Shown: positions 10,741 through 22,272 of the stretch, in pieces | How the letters are laid out: every line of letters starts with the position of its first letter | Position numbering within the stretch: the first letter of the stretch is position 1 | Origin: Azolla caroliniana | Lineage: Eukaryota > Polypodiophyta | Reading direction: 5' to 3' | DNA: 64,000 nt | Assembly (NCBI GenBank): GCA_043228905.1 | Contig: JBHGNT010000020.1 | Span: forward strand, 11,780,001 to 11,844,000 | Translations under genes and position numbers: made by a program | Notes under the pieces: generated by a model | Told to the model about the DNA's origin: nothing | Seen by the model: the letters and a program-made list of their open reading frames with translations, nothing else | Databases searched by the model: none

Positions 10741-11063
10741 AGCAAGGGGATGATTTTATAATGGATCCGACAACAATAATTGCAATGTGTTCTCATTATT
10801 TCAAGGAGTTGTGTGACTCACGATTATTTTGGATTAATGAGGCATTTAGAGCACGCCATGAGTTTTATGATGTCATTAGATATATAGTACATAACCCCCT
10901 TCATCATGAGTTGGATGCAAATCTCATAGAAGATGATGAAGACATGGTTTTAAAGAATCTTCTTAGTGGTAGGACACTTGATTATGAATATTTCAACATT
11001 GTTGGAATTTTGGTTAAACACATTCGCATTCAGAAGTGGAAGGATCATGCATTCCATTATTAG
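10741..11063 (+). pseudogene. Unknown open frame split by the PPR retrocopy
   Basis: The plus-strand frame reads K-Q-(W/G)-D-D-F-I-M-D-P-T-T and runs to a stop at 11061-11063. Without the 8131-10757 insertion it stays open from 8041, giving about 130 codons. Content is acidic and aromatic-rich, with DLIEDDED-type acidic and helical stretches. I do not recognise the family. The open frame across a target-site duplication suggests it was coding when the retrocopy landed. It could be the C-terminal part of a transposase-like protein, but that is a guess. Confidence 0.35.
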
Positions 11064-11707
11064 ATTCCTTTTATAATTTGCAATTTTAGGCAATTTTCAG
11101 AAAGTTGATACACCAATATCACATGTCATAAATAACATATAAAAGTCGCTACTTTTTTGAGATTTAACAAGTGTCAAAATGATCATTTCTAAAATTCAAT
11201 AGTTTTTCGATAAATGTATAAATGTTGATGGTCTACAGATATGAAATGTGGTTAACTTAAGGACAATCACAATGGTTAACTCAAAGAACAAGTTAAGATT
11301 AATAGTTTTACTATCTTGGGGAGATGTAGGTTCTAGAAGTGTCATCAACATCTATAAATTTAGTGCTCATCAACATCCATGAAGTCAGAACTCCAAAAAT
11401 GTAGACAATATTCATGAACTATCAAAACTATCAAACCTAGATGTGAACATTAATATATCCTTTGAACATATCACATTGTTACTAGGGTATCCACATTGCT
11501 CTCCTCTTCTTCCTTTTGAGAACTCTCCTCGAAAATTTGTGCAGTAGTATCTACTCCACATAGGCTAGCAATAGCAGGGTCCTCTACTAGCTCGTCGCCA
11601 AAATCAATAAGCTCCCTAAGTTCACCAGTTAATGGAGGAATTGGTTCATGCAATCCATGGTGAAAACGTAAAGGCTTTAATCCTCATGTGAATGAAAGTC
11701 ACTTGCT
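11064..11707. other. No recognisable gene
   Basis: AT-rich sequence. A 60-codon minus-strand open frame (11471-11653, acidic, ending ...EEEESNVDTLVTM) abuts the foldback element. It resembles the acidic tails of hAT-type proteins but is too short to assign. Confidence 0.4.
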
Positions 11708-12616
11708 CATCCAACTTTTGTTGGTGTAAAGTCATACACAATGATTACCATCGACACAATTATTTTAAAAACAGAGATTTCAATACAATTCGATACAATG
11801 TAACGAATACAAATTGGAGTACAATTCGATACTCAGGTTTAAAGTGTTTTCATCACAATTCGATTCTTAGTATCAACTTAGGATCAAAGTTTTTATTTTA
11901 TTTCGAAAAATAATAATAATTCAAAACTTCAAACCTGAATTCAGTACTAAGTATCGAATTGTGATGAAAATATCACAATTCGAAACCTGAATTTGATACT
12001 AAGTATTGAATTGTGATGAAAATAGGGTGTTTTTATTACAATTCAATACTTAGTATCGAGTTTAGGTTTAAAGTTTTTATTTATTTTTATTTTGTAAGTA
12101 TCGAATTTTGATGTAAGCATCACAATTCGAAACTTGAATTCGATACTAAGTATCGAGTTCAGGTTTAAAGATTTTTTTTCAATTTTGTTTTCAACTTTTT
12201 TTCAAAAAAAAAAACAATCAACTCAATACTTAGTATCGAGTTAAGGTTTTTTTTTTTTAAAGGAAAAAAAATATAAAAAAAACTTTAAACTTAAACTCGA
12301 TACTTAGTATCGAGTTGTGATGAAAATAGAATGTTTTCATCACAATTGGATACTTAGTATCAAAATCAGGTCTCGTATTGTGATGCTTTCATTACACTTC
12401 GATACTTACAGAAATAAAAATAAAAATAAACTTAAACCTGAAATCGATATTAAGAATCCAACCAATTGTGATCAAAACAATTTGAACCTGAGTATCAAAT
12501 TGTATTGCAATCTACATTTGTTACATTGTATCGAATTGTACCGAAATCTTTGTTTTTAGAGTAATTTTGTTGATGGCAATCATTGTGTATGACTTTACAC
12601 TAACAAAAGTTGGATG
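11708..12616. mobile_element. Foldback element with long terminal inverted repeats
   Basis: The left end (from CATCCAACTTTTGTT at 11708) and the reverse complement of the right end (to AACAAAAGTTGGATG at 12616) match over at least 130 bp, with roughly one difference per 8-10 bases. The core CAATTCGATACAATGTAAC is identical. The centre consists of about a dozen alternating copies of a motif around CACAATTCGATACTTAGTATCGAG in both orientations, so the whole unit can fold on itself. No coding capacity and no clear target duplication. Best described as a non-autonomous foldback or Mutator-like MITE. Confidence 0.75.
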
Positions 12617-13229
12617 TTTAAGGATGTCAACGATAGAAATAATAAAAGAAAACTACCACATCTAGAAGGTGTCTTAGATTAAAGGTGAACAAGATTTAGT
12701 GCACATAATTTGGAGACACCATCTGGTTTTAGATGAAGACAATGCTTTGATTGGTACATTTGGAAATGAGGAGGAAGAGTCATAATTCTATATTAGCTAT
12801 AATAGTGACTCTCATGAAAGGAGTGATCACAGTGATGCAAATAATTCCTGAATATATAATTTGTGCAACGATATGTAACAGATTTAGACAACATTTTATT
12901 CAATGATATACAAAAGTTGATTGTTTTGAAATCTTTTGCTTTTGATTTCTTTACGATCTAAAAATTAGTAGTTGTCATTTTTCCTTTAAAATACACAAAG
13001 TTACTTTTCGTATTTGGCCAAAATTTGACATTTCCCAAATTTAGCAAATGGGGAAATTTTTCGCATTTTCATCAAGTTTTCGAGAACATGTGATACTCTA
13101 GTATTAAGGTGTTTTGTGAAATGGCCAAAAATGCCCCAAGATTAGACAGAATATTCCTTATCCTTCCATTTGTGCGCAATCCTTCCACTTGTGAACGCGA
13201 ACGTGTTGTTAGATGGTTGGTCTCCTTAA
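12617..13229. other. No recognisable gene
   Basis: A plus-strand piece at 12690-12850 reads HIWRHHLVLDEDNALIGTFG and ends in an acidic serine-rich tail with a stop. It could be the mate of the acidic frame at 11471-11653 across the foldback insertion. The rest is AT-rich without signals. Confidence 0.35.
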
Positions 13230-13610
13230 ATTAGTTCCAAAGATGACATCACCGAAGTCATTTCACCAATTGCAACCTATTTCATTGGTGGAGCACAATA
13301 TAAGGTAATTATAAAGGTCTTGGGAAATAGATTACAAAAGTATTTGCCAAAATTGATAAGCCCAATCTAGTATGGTTTCATTGAAGGTAGAAAAATATTA
13401 CTTAATATGTTGAATGTTCAAATATCCATGGATTATACACAACAGACTCATCAAGAAGTGATAATGGTGCACTTTGATTTGGAGAAATTCTTTGATCTTA
13501 TCAATTGGTGTTTTGTTTTTGGATTAATGCATACAATGGGCTTTCGAACATGTATGTCCCTCTTCCTTTTTTTTTCATGTCATGTCCCGAGAGGGATTTG
13601 TAATGTCTAG
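13230..13610 (+). pseudogene. L1-type LINE reverse transcriptase fragment
   Basis: The plus strand reads QYKVIIKVLGNRLQKYLPKL, then ISPI, a TAG, YGFIEGRKILLNML, and VHFDLEKFFDLINWCFVFGL. These are the conserved RT blocks of plant L1 elements: the K-V-L-A-N-R-L block, the Q-x-G-F-I-x-G-R block and motif A, here F-D-L-E-K-F-F-D. The serine-glutamine before Y-G-F-I is replaced by a stop. Only about 120 codons remain; endonuclease and RT catalytic motif C were not seen. Confidence 0.75.
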
Positions 13611-14098
13611 AATGAAAAGGATTTGTGCTTGATAAAGGCTTACTTTTTTATTTTTGGGGTATCCATTGGGAACGAATGTTACGAATGGCCAAAATATTTA
13701 ATGGATGACGAATTAGTCAATGGATAAGTTCATATATTGGAAGCCATAATCTTGAGCATTTCATGTACACCTTAAAGTTGTACAATGTATAATTATGGAA
13801 CCCATGATATTAAGATGGAAGTTTAGAATGAACCATACGTATCATACGTGCATTCGCATTCGCGAATGATTCATACATACGCGTATGGTAAATCATCTCC
13901 AAGTTGGATTGGATTGACACGTTTGATTGGATTGAATATGGTCTATATTATATAATATATTGATTCACTCTCAATCCCAACAAGTGGACTATGTCATTAT
14001 AAACTATCATCAAACATTCAAAAATTCATAAAGCTTATATTCGAGAATATGAAGAAAATATGACACTAACAAAAAATTCTACTAGAAATTCTACTTGT

Positions 14099-16209
14099 TC
14101 AATTGACGTAGAAATTTGTTTGAGGACTCTCACTAGAATGTGCCTCATTACTACCAACAACATAACTGTCGTCAATGTCCTCATCTTGCATACTATTGAG
14201 GATATCATTTGAATTTTCAGTATGTAAAATTTCTCGCTCTTTTTGCAAGTTCAATAATCTTTCAGCATCTTCCTCTTTATCAACCATTTCCATTGTAATT
14301 TCCAATGGGGTGTAACCTCTTTCTTTGATCCTCTTGAGAAGCCATAAATTAGTGTGCAAGTACACTAATTTCTCCACATGGCATGGGGATAACCTGTTTC
14401 TTCTTCTTGTATGTATGAGAGAAAATGTATTCCAATTCCTTTCACATGGAGATGCACTAGAACCTTGTGAGAGCACATGAATTGCGAGTTTCATCAAATT
14501 GGGAGTAGTTGTTCCAAATGCTTCCCACCACATAACTGGAATTTTCATTCTATTTAAATCCTTTGCAAATGGAAGACGAAACATATAGCATGTCTGTTTT
14601 CTATAAGCATAAAACTCATCTATCAAGGCATCTTGCAAAACTTGATTGCCACTAGCATAACGCATGATTGTTGTCATCCAACCAGTATTCAACATATTAT
14701 TTATTTCTTGACCATTTCCAGTCCATATTGGATGCAAAACATACCCTGTAAGATGTAATGGAGATTGCAACATTGACCATCTATTTCTGCAGCATAGTTT
14801 GATTTCATCAAGCTTCATAGGATCAATTTCTATCGAAGACATATTATTTATTTCTTTGATCATTTGTTGCGTAAGATCATAAATCAATCCCATTGTAGCA
14901 CCCTCCCTATCTGCTAAACGAAGTAGTTTCAAAATTGGTAAGCATAATGTCACTATCATCTTCACATTTGACCAAAATCTAGCATCAAAAATAATTGTAA
15001 CTAACTCCTCAGCCTTCTTTGTTCTAGATCCCTTCCATTTGCCCCATTGTTCACTGACCATCATTCTTCTCAAACCACCATATACTCTCTCATCTAGCAA
15101 ATTCGAAAGAACAATAAAACTATATATGCAAACCTTGTATTAGAAGGTCTAAGCAATTCTTTTTTACTAAAACTTCGAAACATTGCCAAAACATTTTGTT
15201 TTCTAGTTATGAAAACGGTAATCTTCATAGCTGATCGCAAAGTGTTATCAATCCAAGCCAATTTGGCGATATCCTCAAATAACAAATGTACACAATGGCA
15301 TGTGCATCTAGTATAGAAAATTGATGGCCACTCTTTCTCTATCATCTCCCCTGCCACCACACAATTAGTAGCGTTATCCATACAAACTTGCACTACATTC
15401 AATGGTCCAACTTCGAGAATAACATCTTTTAAAATGTTAAAAATGTATTCTCCTGTCTTAACATGAACGCTTGTGTCCACTGATTTCAAAAATACTGAGC
15501 CATACATAGATGATGCCATAACATTAATAATCGGTCTATTTCTTGTATCAGTCCAGCCATCACTAACGATTGTGCATCCATATGTTTTCCAATATTCTTT
15601 CATTTGTGATAAATCGCGTTCGATAGATTTAATTTCTACATTCAAATACTTATTGCGCAATTGATACGCAAATGGTGGTTTAAAAGAAGGCCCAACTTGT
15701 CCAACAACCTTAAGCATATCATGGAAAAATGAACTTTCTACTTTTCCATGTGGAATATCTTCAGCATAAAATAACCTTGCTACTGCCTCTTCTGCATTTT
15801 TCCTTAATTGCATATTCCATGCCATTGGTAAGGAACTATTTGCATCCAATTTCATTTTTTTCCTTGTTTCACTACATGCTTGAGCTTGAGATACATTATG
15901 CATTTCATTTTCAGAAATCAATGCAGAAGTAATACTTTGATTTTCATTTCGAATAGGTGCATCGACATCTGAAACAACTTCCTCACTTGCAATCCCCATT
16001 AATCTCTTGATTTGTTGTTTTACATCATTACTTGCATGTTTACATTTCTCCATGCCTTGTCCTCTCAATCCCAATAAGTGGACTCTAATCCGTTGTGGAC
16101 CACCAACATAAGTATGGCTGCAATATTTGCATTGCATCACATGCATACCTTTGGGATGCTTCTTAAGAATCAAGATATGGTTCCATTCTTCACCCTTTTG
16201 TCTACCCAT
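14099..16209 (-). pseudogene. hAT transposase, single frameshift
   Basis: Start ATG at 16207-16209. Residues ~20-60 are a BED-type zinc finger (MQCKYCSHTYVGG...H...C). Residues ~190-345 are the DUF659-type RNase-H-fold core, with GCTIVSDGWTDTRNRPIINV and CMDNATNCVVAGEM (catalytic aspartates visible). The C-terminal half carries the hAT dimerisation block SPCERNWNTFSLIHTRRRNR and HVEKLVYLHTNLWL. The two halves are in different frames. An apparent 8 bp insertion at about 15116-15123 explains it: skipping it joins FAYIV to LSNLLDERVYGG. About 700 residues in total, a normal hAT length. Otherwise both frames are free of stops, so inactivation looks recent. It may alternatively contain a tiny unrecognised intron. 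Confidence 0.8.
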
Positions 16210-16379
16210 TTGATTACCTAAATTTCACAAAAATTGTAGAGCCAAAGCTACAGAGAATTGAGGACTTACTGATGAAGACAGAAGCAACTCTGTTTTACAT
16301 ACAAGTTTGGAATATTTGGGCAAGTTGTATGTTGTAGTTGTTGCAATGAAGATGTTGGGGCAAGGCTTGCAACAAAGTC

Positions 16380-16380
<1 letters not shown>

Positions 16381-16416
<36 letters not shown>
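16381..16416. repeat. (AG)n microsatellite
   Basis: About 18 AG units in the 5' leader of the hAT transposase; its antisense creates spurious serine-leucine reading frames. Confidence 0.9.
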
Positions 16417-16419
<3 letters not shown>

Positions 16420-16600
16420 GGGGGAGAGGGAGCGACACAGAGAAACAGAGAAGCAACGTCTCTTAAAAAAAAATACCAAAAAGGGGGAAAAAAAAAGGAC
16501 CACACATTTTTCCCGTTTCAAACGTGTTCGTTTCCAAACGTATTCAAACGTTTGGATGCCTCCACGAACACGAATATTACGTTCTATGGATGGAACCATT

Positions 16601-17804
16601 TACCAACCCTTAAGCACTTGTAATATTGAACTTATTTATGCATATAATGGCTCCTAATTTTTCATTATTGTAAGACGTGTTCAAACTTCACACTCACAAC
16701 GATACAACAATGGATATTTGTTGTCTAATATTTCATTGAGGATGAAGGTATAACACATTAGAGGATAACAATGAATGCATTATGGTGGAAGTTGCTTAAT
16801 GGAAATATTCTACTTAAAATTCCTTGTTCTTCACGAATTCAACACTTGGTTGTCTCATGGCATGAGTTTGTCTCACCTTATTTGCATGGACATCATCATT
16901 AAGTAGAGAGCATTGTAATTGTTTACAAAAAAAGTTACTAGCATCTTCTTGATTATAATGTTAGCTTGGAAATACGAGTGCATTCTTAGTTTAGTCACTT
17001 GTTTTGTTTGGGGGTTTAAGAGGTGGGAGATGTAGTTGAGACTCTTCTTAGGTGTAAAGGCCCGTACCGTAGTTCACAAATTAGGTAATTATTCGTACAT
17101 GTGAAAACATTGTTCACCTAGACAGGACACCTCCTTTTGTAATGTGAGCACACCTTTTTTAGGGTTAACAATATAATAACCTTTTTCTCGTGTACCAATT
17201 AAGGTGGTTGGGTACACAAAAAATCGGTGTGGCTCTTCTCTCATTTCTACTATAGTCCAGTTTGCTGAACATCATCCCTCAATAACTGTCCCCTCAAACA
17301 TCTCTCTTTACCTTTAACTCCACTGCAAAGAGTTGTGGAGTTTGTTGGCACATGATGACTATTATGCATCTCACCCAATTATAGGTTTATCTAGCAACAA
17401 CTATAGAATATAATCATGGTTTCATATACCTCATGGATACGACTTTGTTTGACAATCATTATCTACTTTCGGGGTTCTTATGGACCCCTATTCCGAAATT
17501 GAGGCGCAAGAATAAGAAAAAGACAACAATCGTGGTGCGCACAAATGGCATTGATCAGAAGAAGTTGATTGAAGGTCGAACATGGTCAGCGGTGGAGGGT
17601 AATGTTCGACAAGCAATATGTATATATTTATTTATTTACCCGATGCGATGCAATGGTGGTGTTGATGCGAGATGACAATCTCATCGTCCATTTTTGTTTG
17701 GTGAGCAGGTGGTTGTTGTCATTGTCCGCAGCTTTGTCGGTGGTGTTTTTGCTACTTTAATCGGGTGTCCGCTACTTTTAAGTAATAAAAGAAGCATACA
17801 CAAT
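16601..17804. other. No recognisable gene; possible LTR fragment
   Basis: At about 17018-17030 a purine run AAGAGGTGGGAGA precedes TGTAGTTGAGACTC, the layout of a polypurine tract and LTR start on the plus strand, but no partner LTR or pol was found. Plus-strand frames at 17433-17675 are open for about 80 codons without recognisable motifs. Confidence 0.35.
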
Positions 17805-17965
17805 GAATACATATACATATACATACACACATGGATATACATATAGATACACATATACATATACATATATACATACATGCATACATACATACATACATAT
17901 ATATATACATACTCTGCAGACTGCATCTAATGCATACATACATATATATATATATAAATGTATCT
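17805..17965. repeat. (TACA/TA)n microsatellite upstream of RPC9
   Basis: Compound ATAC, ATACATAT and TA repeats in the presumed promoter-proximal region of the RPC9 gene. Confidence 0.9.
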
Positions 17966-18054
17966 ACATAGTTCTAACTCTGCAGACAGACAGGGCAGGG
18001 CAACAAGGAACAAGTGGAGAGCAGAAGAGCTTCAAAATCCAGTAGAGTGAATCA

Positions 18055-18067
18055 ATGAAAGTGTAAG

Positions 18068-18113
<46 letters not shown>

Positions 18114-20108
18114 TCCTTAATATGTGTTTTCCTTTCTTCTCTCCTCTCCTCTTTGTTCTTGAATTTCATGGGTTGCTCTGTTTTTCTCTGCTCGGACATA
18201 TGCATCGACGACACTCACAGCAAAAACGCCAACTCCGGACTTCTCTGCAACTTCGAGGTTATGGACCTCCTCCGCTCCCGAGGAGCTGACCATGAAGACC
18301 TCAAATCGTTCGGTTCCGTTACCCCCTCTGAATGCCAGGTTTTTGTCACCCATTTGCTATTTGAAAATGTGTATATTGTATATATATACATCTAAACACA
18401 CACATACATATATGAATTTATATATGTGTGTGTGTATATGTGAGATGATTAATCATGATCATATGATGGTGCTCCCAACTTTTAGGTGATCTCCCCTTAA
18501 TACCTTAAAATTTTACTGTTTTAACCCCCTTTGTGCCCCTGAGTTTTTACATTAATCTCCCTCTTCCCCTCCCTTTATGCTCATGAGTTTTCCATTATCC
18601 CTTGCCCCTTTGTGTGTGGTCAACAGAAGGAAAGAAATGAGAAGGGATGAATTCAACTTAGAATTGCTCCAACAACATATACATGATCAAGAAAAGCGGG
18701 GTTGCTTTTGGGCAAATTTGAAACCCTAGGAGGGGTATTTCTGGGGGAATAAGAATAACTCAGTATGTTGCATTCCAATCATTATTTAACACTAACCATC
18801 TACTTTATAAATCTGTCATTGATACGCATATATTCTGGGTCTTGCTTGAATCCCCTCAGTTTTATGAATATGTTATCTTTCAAACAGATTAGTTCTCCTG
18901 CATCAATCAAGTATCTAGTGGAATGATTAGATCTTCGCCAAAACTCACTTATGAGAGTCTCTTTCACTATTTCTTTCTTTCTTTGGATTATGTGCCTCTT
19001 CTTCCTTCATAAGATATTTGAAATATTGAGATTTCATTGAAAGGTATGGTTAATAGTATGATCATATACAGAGGAGCCCAGGTATAGGTACAGTAAAATT
19101 TCTTTTGCTGTGGTTTCGGTCATATTTGTTTCCGTGGTTACAACAAGAACAGCATATTCTCTTTTGTTTCATTTTTTCTTCAAAAAGTATGGAAACAGAA
19201 GTTTTCTTGCCAGGTTTATGAGTATCTTTTGCAAACACCAGCTGGCACACAAACACGTGATTCATTGCAGACGTTCTTCAAACAGTGCGAACAATACAAT
19301 CTCACAAAAGCAGAGCGTCTTCAAGCTTCAAATCTCCGACCATCAACTGCGGTCGAAATCCACATGGTATGGAAAAGCTTCCTTGCAAAATGGACAATTT
19401 CAGTAACATCATTGTTGCCTTAGTGTTTAGAGGAAAAATAAATATTGTTATTTAAGTTAACAATTTTGTTCTTGATTGAGACAAAGGGCACCCAATTTGG
19501 TAATATATTCATGAAAGATGTAAGACATTTGATTCTTGGATACTAAGGCAACAAGTAATTGATACAAAGTAATGTATTCTTGATTGATATGAAGAGATTC
19601 AACTAAGTTCTAGAAGGTTGGTTCTTAGTAGGTGTACTCCAACTCCCAAGGAATTGTCAATTATTTAAAACAATGGGTCTTCACATATTCATAATACCTC
19701 ATAGAAATTGAAGAGCTGCTAAGCTCTTACCCACAACTAGATTGACTTTTTTCAGCCGTCTTTCCTAAATTTGAAGAAAAGTGGGGTATTTTTCAGAATT
19801 GTTTTGGTATTTTCTTCTAAAGTTTTTACTGTGCCTTTAGTTTAATATGTCATTTGACATCTTCTTGTGCACACCTCAAATAGATAATTGAAGACTGTGA
19901 AGAAAGGATGACTGCAGACGTGGTTGATGAGTTCCTCAAAGTAGTTGATACGTTGCCAAAACCTCCAGAGAAACTTGAAGACGAAGAAGTGGAAGGAGAG
20001 ACTATGCAAGAACAGGATGATGAAGGAGAGGGCGATGATCAAGAGGAAGAGATGGCTATGCATGAAGAAGACGAAGGCAATGATGATGGTGAAGAGATGG
20101 CTGAATAA
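18055..20108 (+). CDS. RPC9: DNA-directed RNA polymerase III subunit RPC9 (CRCP/RPC17)
   Basis: Exons: 18055-18062, 18221-18338, 19214-19366 and 19884-20108 (504 nt, 167 residues plus stop). All introns are GT-AG and all phases agree. The first exon supplies only ATG-AAA-GT; splicing joins it to give M-K-V-K-N-A-N-S-G, which aligns with the start of human CRCP. This makes the in-frame ATG at 18168 (inside intron 1) unlikely. Recognisable blocks are NFEVMDLLRSRG, VYEYLLQTPAGTQTR, LTKAERLQASNLRPSTAVEI and IIEDCEERMTADVVDEFL, the HRDC-like fold of the Rpb4/RPC9 family. The C-terminus (about residues 120-167) is a long acidic E/D tail. RPC9 forms the stalk of nuclear RNA polymerase III with RPC8 and helps initiation at tRNA and 5S genes. 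Intron 1 begins with a (CT) run. It converges on snurportin-1. Confidence 0.9.
18070..18111. repeat. (TC)n microsatellite at the start of RPC9 intron 1
   Basis: About 20 TC units begin seven bases after the intron 1 splice donor (GTAAGAT). Such pyrimidine runs in leader introns are common in plant genes and may affect expression; that is inference. Confidence 0.9.
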
Positions 20109-21384
20109 ACTCAAAAACATTCCTGCGATTATTACAAGGGAAAAAACTGTTGCGTAAACATAGAAGATCATCCAAACATTTGGAAACAATGTCTCCCTCT
20201 TATATTCAAGGCTTCTTTGGAATGGTGCAAAACAAAGTGGAGGGAGTGTCTGGAGAACTGGTTTTTCATGTTGTGGATCAGATCAAACCAATTGAGTGCA
20301 ATGACAATGGATTCAGTGTAACATGAATGGATTTGAAGTTTGCTTGTCGCTGCAGCGTTACTTCTAAAGGTCATTTTGAAGCATTGGATGATGTTTGTGT
20401 TGCCATCAAAAAGTACTGGTACTGAGGAACAAATTTGTATGATAGATGGGGGAAAAGAAATTTTGGAGGGTGACTGTTGGTGACAGAAAATGATTTTGTT
20501 TTGAATTGGTGACTCTGGTGAGAACTCATTAAGTTCAAATACCATTGATTTTATTAAATTTCTTACACTAAAGATGTTACTTTTTGTGCAAATGACATGG
20601 GCTCTCTCGAAATTAGAAGCAAATCCCAGTTTTGGAAATGGTCCTAAGTACAAAGAAAATGAAGAATTTAATGACCAAAAACCTGAGAAACTCTGAAAGT
20701 ATGGTAGTATTATCCACAATAACTTTTCACTTTGTTTAAGTGCAACCCTTTCAGATTATTGAAGGTATTGTCAGGGTTGACTTCTTTGTTAAGGTATTTA
20801 AACTAGAGTGTCAATCTTTATAATCATTATGTGCAGGCATCTTATGGTTACATCTTACATATGGGTTAATTTAGTTTAAGTGGGTTATATATATTGACTT
20901 GTTCTTGATGGAAAAGTAATTTACAAAGAAATGCTTAGACACATTAGGTTCTTTATTAACAAGAGGTTTTAACATTTTAGAAACCAATTTTAACATGATT
21001 ATAATTTATCATACTCTCCAGCACAGATGATTGCGCGTGCGTATAATGCTTGTATAATGCTTGAAATGGTGTATTACTACATTTTACTATTGCAATTTGA
21101 ATTGGAACTTAATGATGAGCCTATTCTCTTACATTCTTCTTCCACAAACTTGGGTTTTCGGAATCACTTGTTATTTTTCCCCTTCAGTCACTTTCCCCAT
21201 CCCTTTGCTTTACCTGGTCAGCTCCAATATTTTTTACTGTCAAATTCTCCAGACCTATTTCATTTATAAGTTTTTCATTCTTCTATACCTACCGAAGTCT
21301 TTCCAAGGATGCCATTCAATAGCCAAATTAATTGTCTTTCATTCTTCAACACATTCCTCTATTTACACTCCTTAGAACGATTTT
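20109..21384. other. RPC9 3' flank, no further gene
   Basis: Contains the RPC9 3' untranslated region and AT-rich intergenic DNA. Open frames here (for example 20168-20719 minus, 21061-21375 plus) show no protein-family signature. Confidence 0.6.
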
Positions 21385-22272
21385 GTTCATACTAAATAAG
21401 CAGTAGAAGCAGAACATTTAAATTTACTATCAATTTAATAAGCAATATGGACATGCAACTAGAATTACAATAGCAAAGATAATTCTATCTACATCTATAT
21501 ATTCGACATTCATATCCCAAAATTTATTTCTGTACCGCAAGCAATTCATTCAGTGTTCACAGTTTTCTCGGATGGAATGAAACATACATACAAAAAGCAC
21601 GATATTGTTCATACTAAATAAGCAGTAGAAGCAGAACATTTAAATTTACTATCAATTTAATAAGCAATATGGACATGCAACTAGAATTACAATAGCAAAG
21701 ATAATTCTATCTACATCTATATATTCGACATTCATATCCCAAAATTTATTTCTGTACCGCAAGCAATTCATTCAGTGTTCACAGTTTTCTCGGATGGAAT
21801 GAAACATACATACAAAAAGCACGATATTGTTCATACTAAATAAGCAGTAGAAGCAGAACATTTAAATTTACTATCAATTTAATAAGCAATATGGACATGC
21901 AACTAGAATTACAATAGCAAAGATAATTCTATCTACATCTATATATTCGACATTCATATCCCAAAATTTATTTCTGTACCGCAAGCAATTCATTCAGTGT
22001 TCACAGTTTTCTCGGATGGAATGAAACATACATACAAAAAGCACGATATTGTTCATACTAAATAAGCAGTAGAAGCAGAACATTTAAATTTACTATCAAT
22101 TTAATAAGCAATATGGACATGCAACTAGAATTACAATAGCAAAGATAATTCTATCTACATCTATATATTCGACATTCATATCCCAAAATTTATTTCTGTA
22201 CCGCAAGCAATTCATTCAGTGTTCACAGTTTTCTCGGATGGAATGAAACATACATACAAAAAGCACGATATT
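21385..22272. repeat. Perfect tandem array, 4 x 222 bp
   Basis: Units start at GTTCATACTAAATAAGC at 21385, 21607, 21829 and 22051, and the array ends GCACGATATT at 22272. By reading, the four copies appear identical, so the expansion is recent or homogenised. It lies between the 3' ends of RPC9 and snurportin-1. Confidence 0.95.

Larger units (their letters stand above)
13834..16600 (-). mobile_element. Candidate hAT DNA transposon (limits approximate)
   Basis: It encloses the hAT transposase at 14099-16209. The left flank (13834-13895) holds clustered CATACG/ATTCG words including GCATTCGCATTCGCGAATG. The same 19-mer begins the inverted arms at 27.6 kb. The right flank (16510-16585) has similar words in the opposite sense (ACGAACACGAATATTACGTT). 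Exact ends and the 8 bp target duplication could not be fixed by eye. Confidence 0.5.

Noticed and set aside
13834-13895. Exact hAT terminal inverted repeat
   Set aside because: Similar words occur at both sides but no aligned inverted repeat with an 8 bp target duplication could be demonstrated by eye.
17681-18045. Tyrosine/threonine/histidine-rich frames on both strands
   Set aside because: Pure microsatellite translation upstream of RPC9.
18153-18395. ORF starting MFLNFMGCSVF as the RPC9 N-terminus
   Set aside because: It extends through the intron 1 acceptor region and intron 2; the spliced start at 18055 matches the family better.
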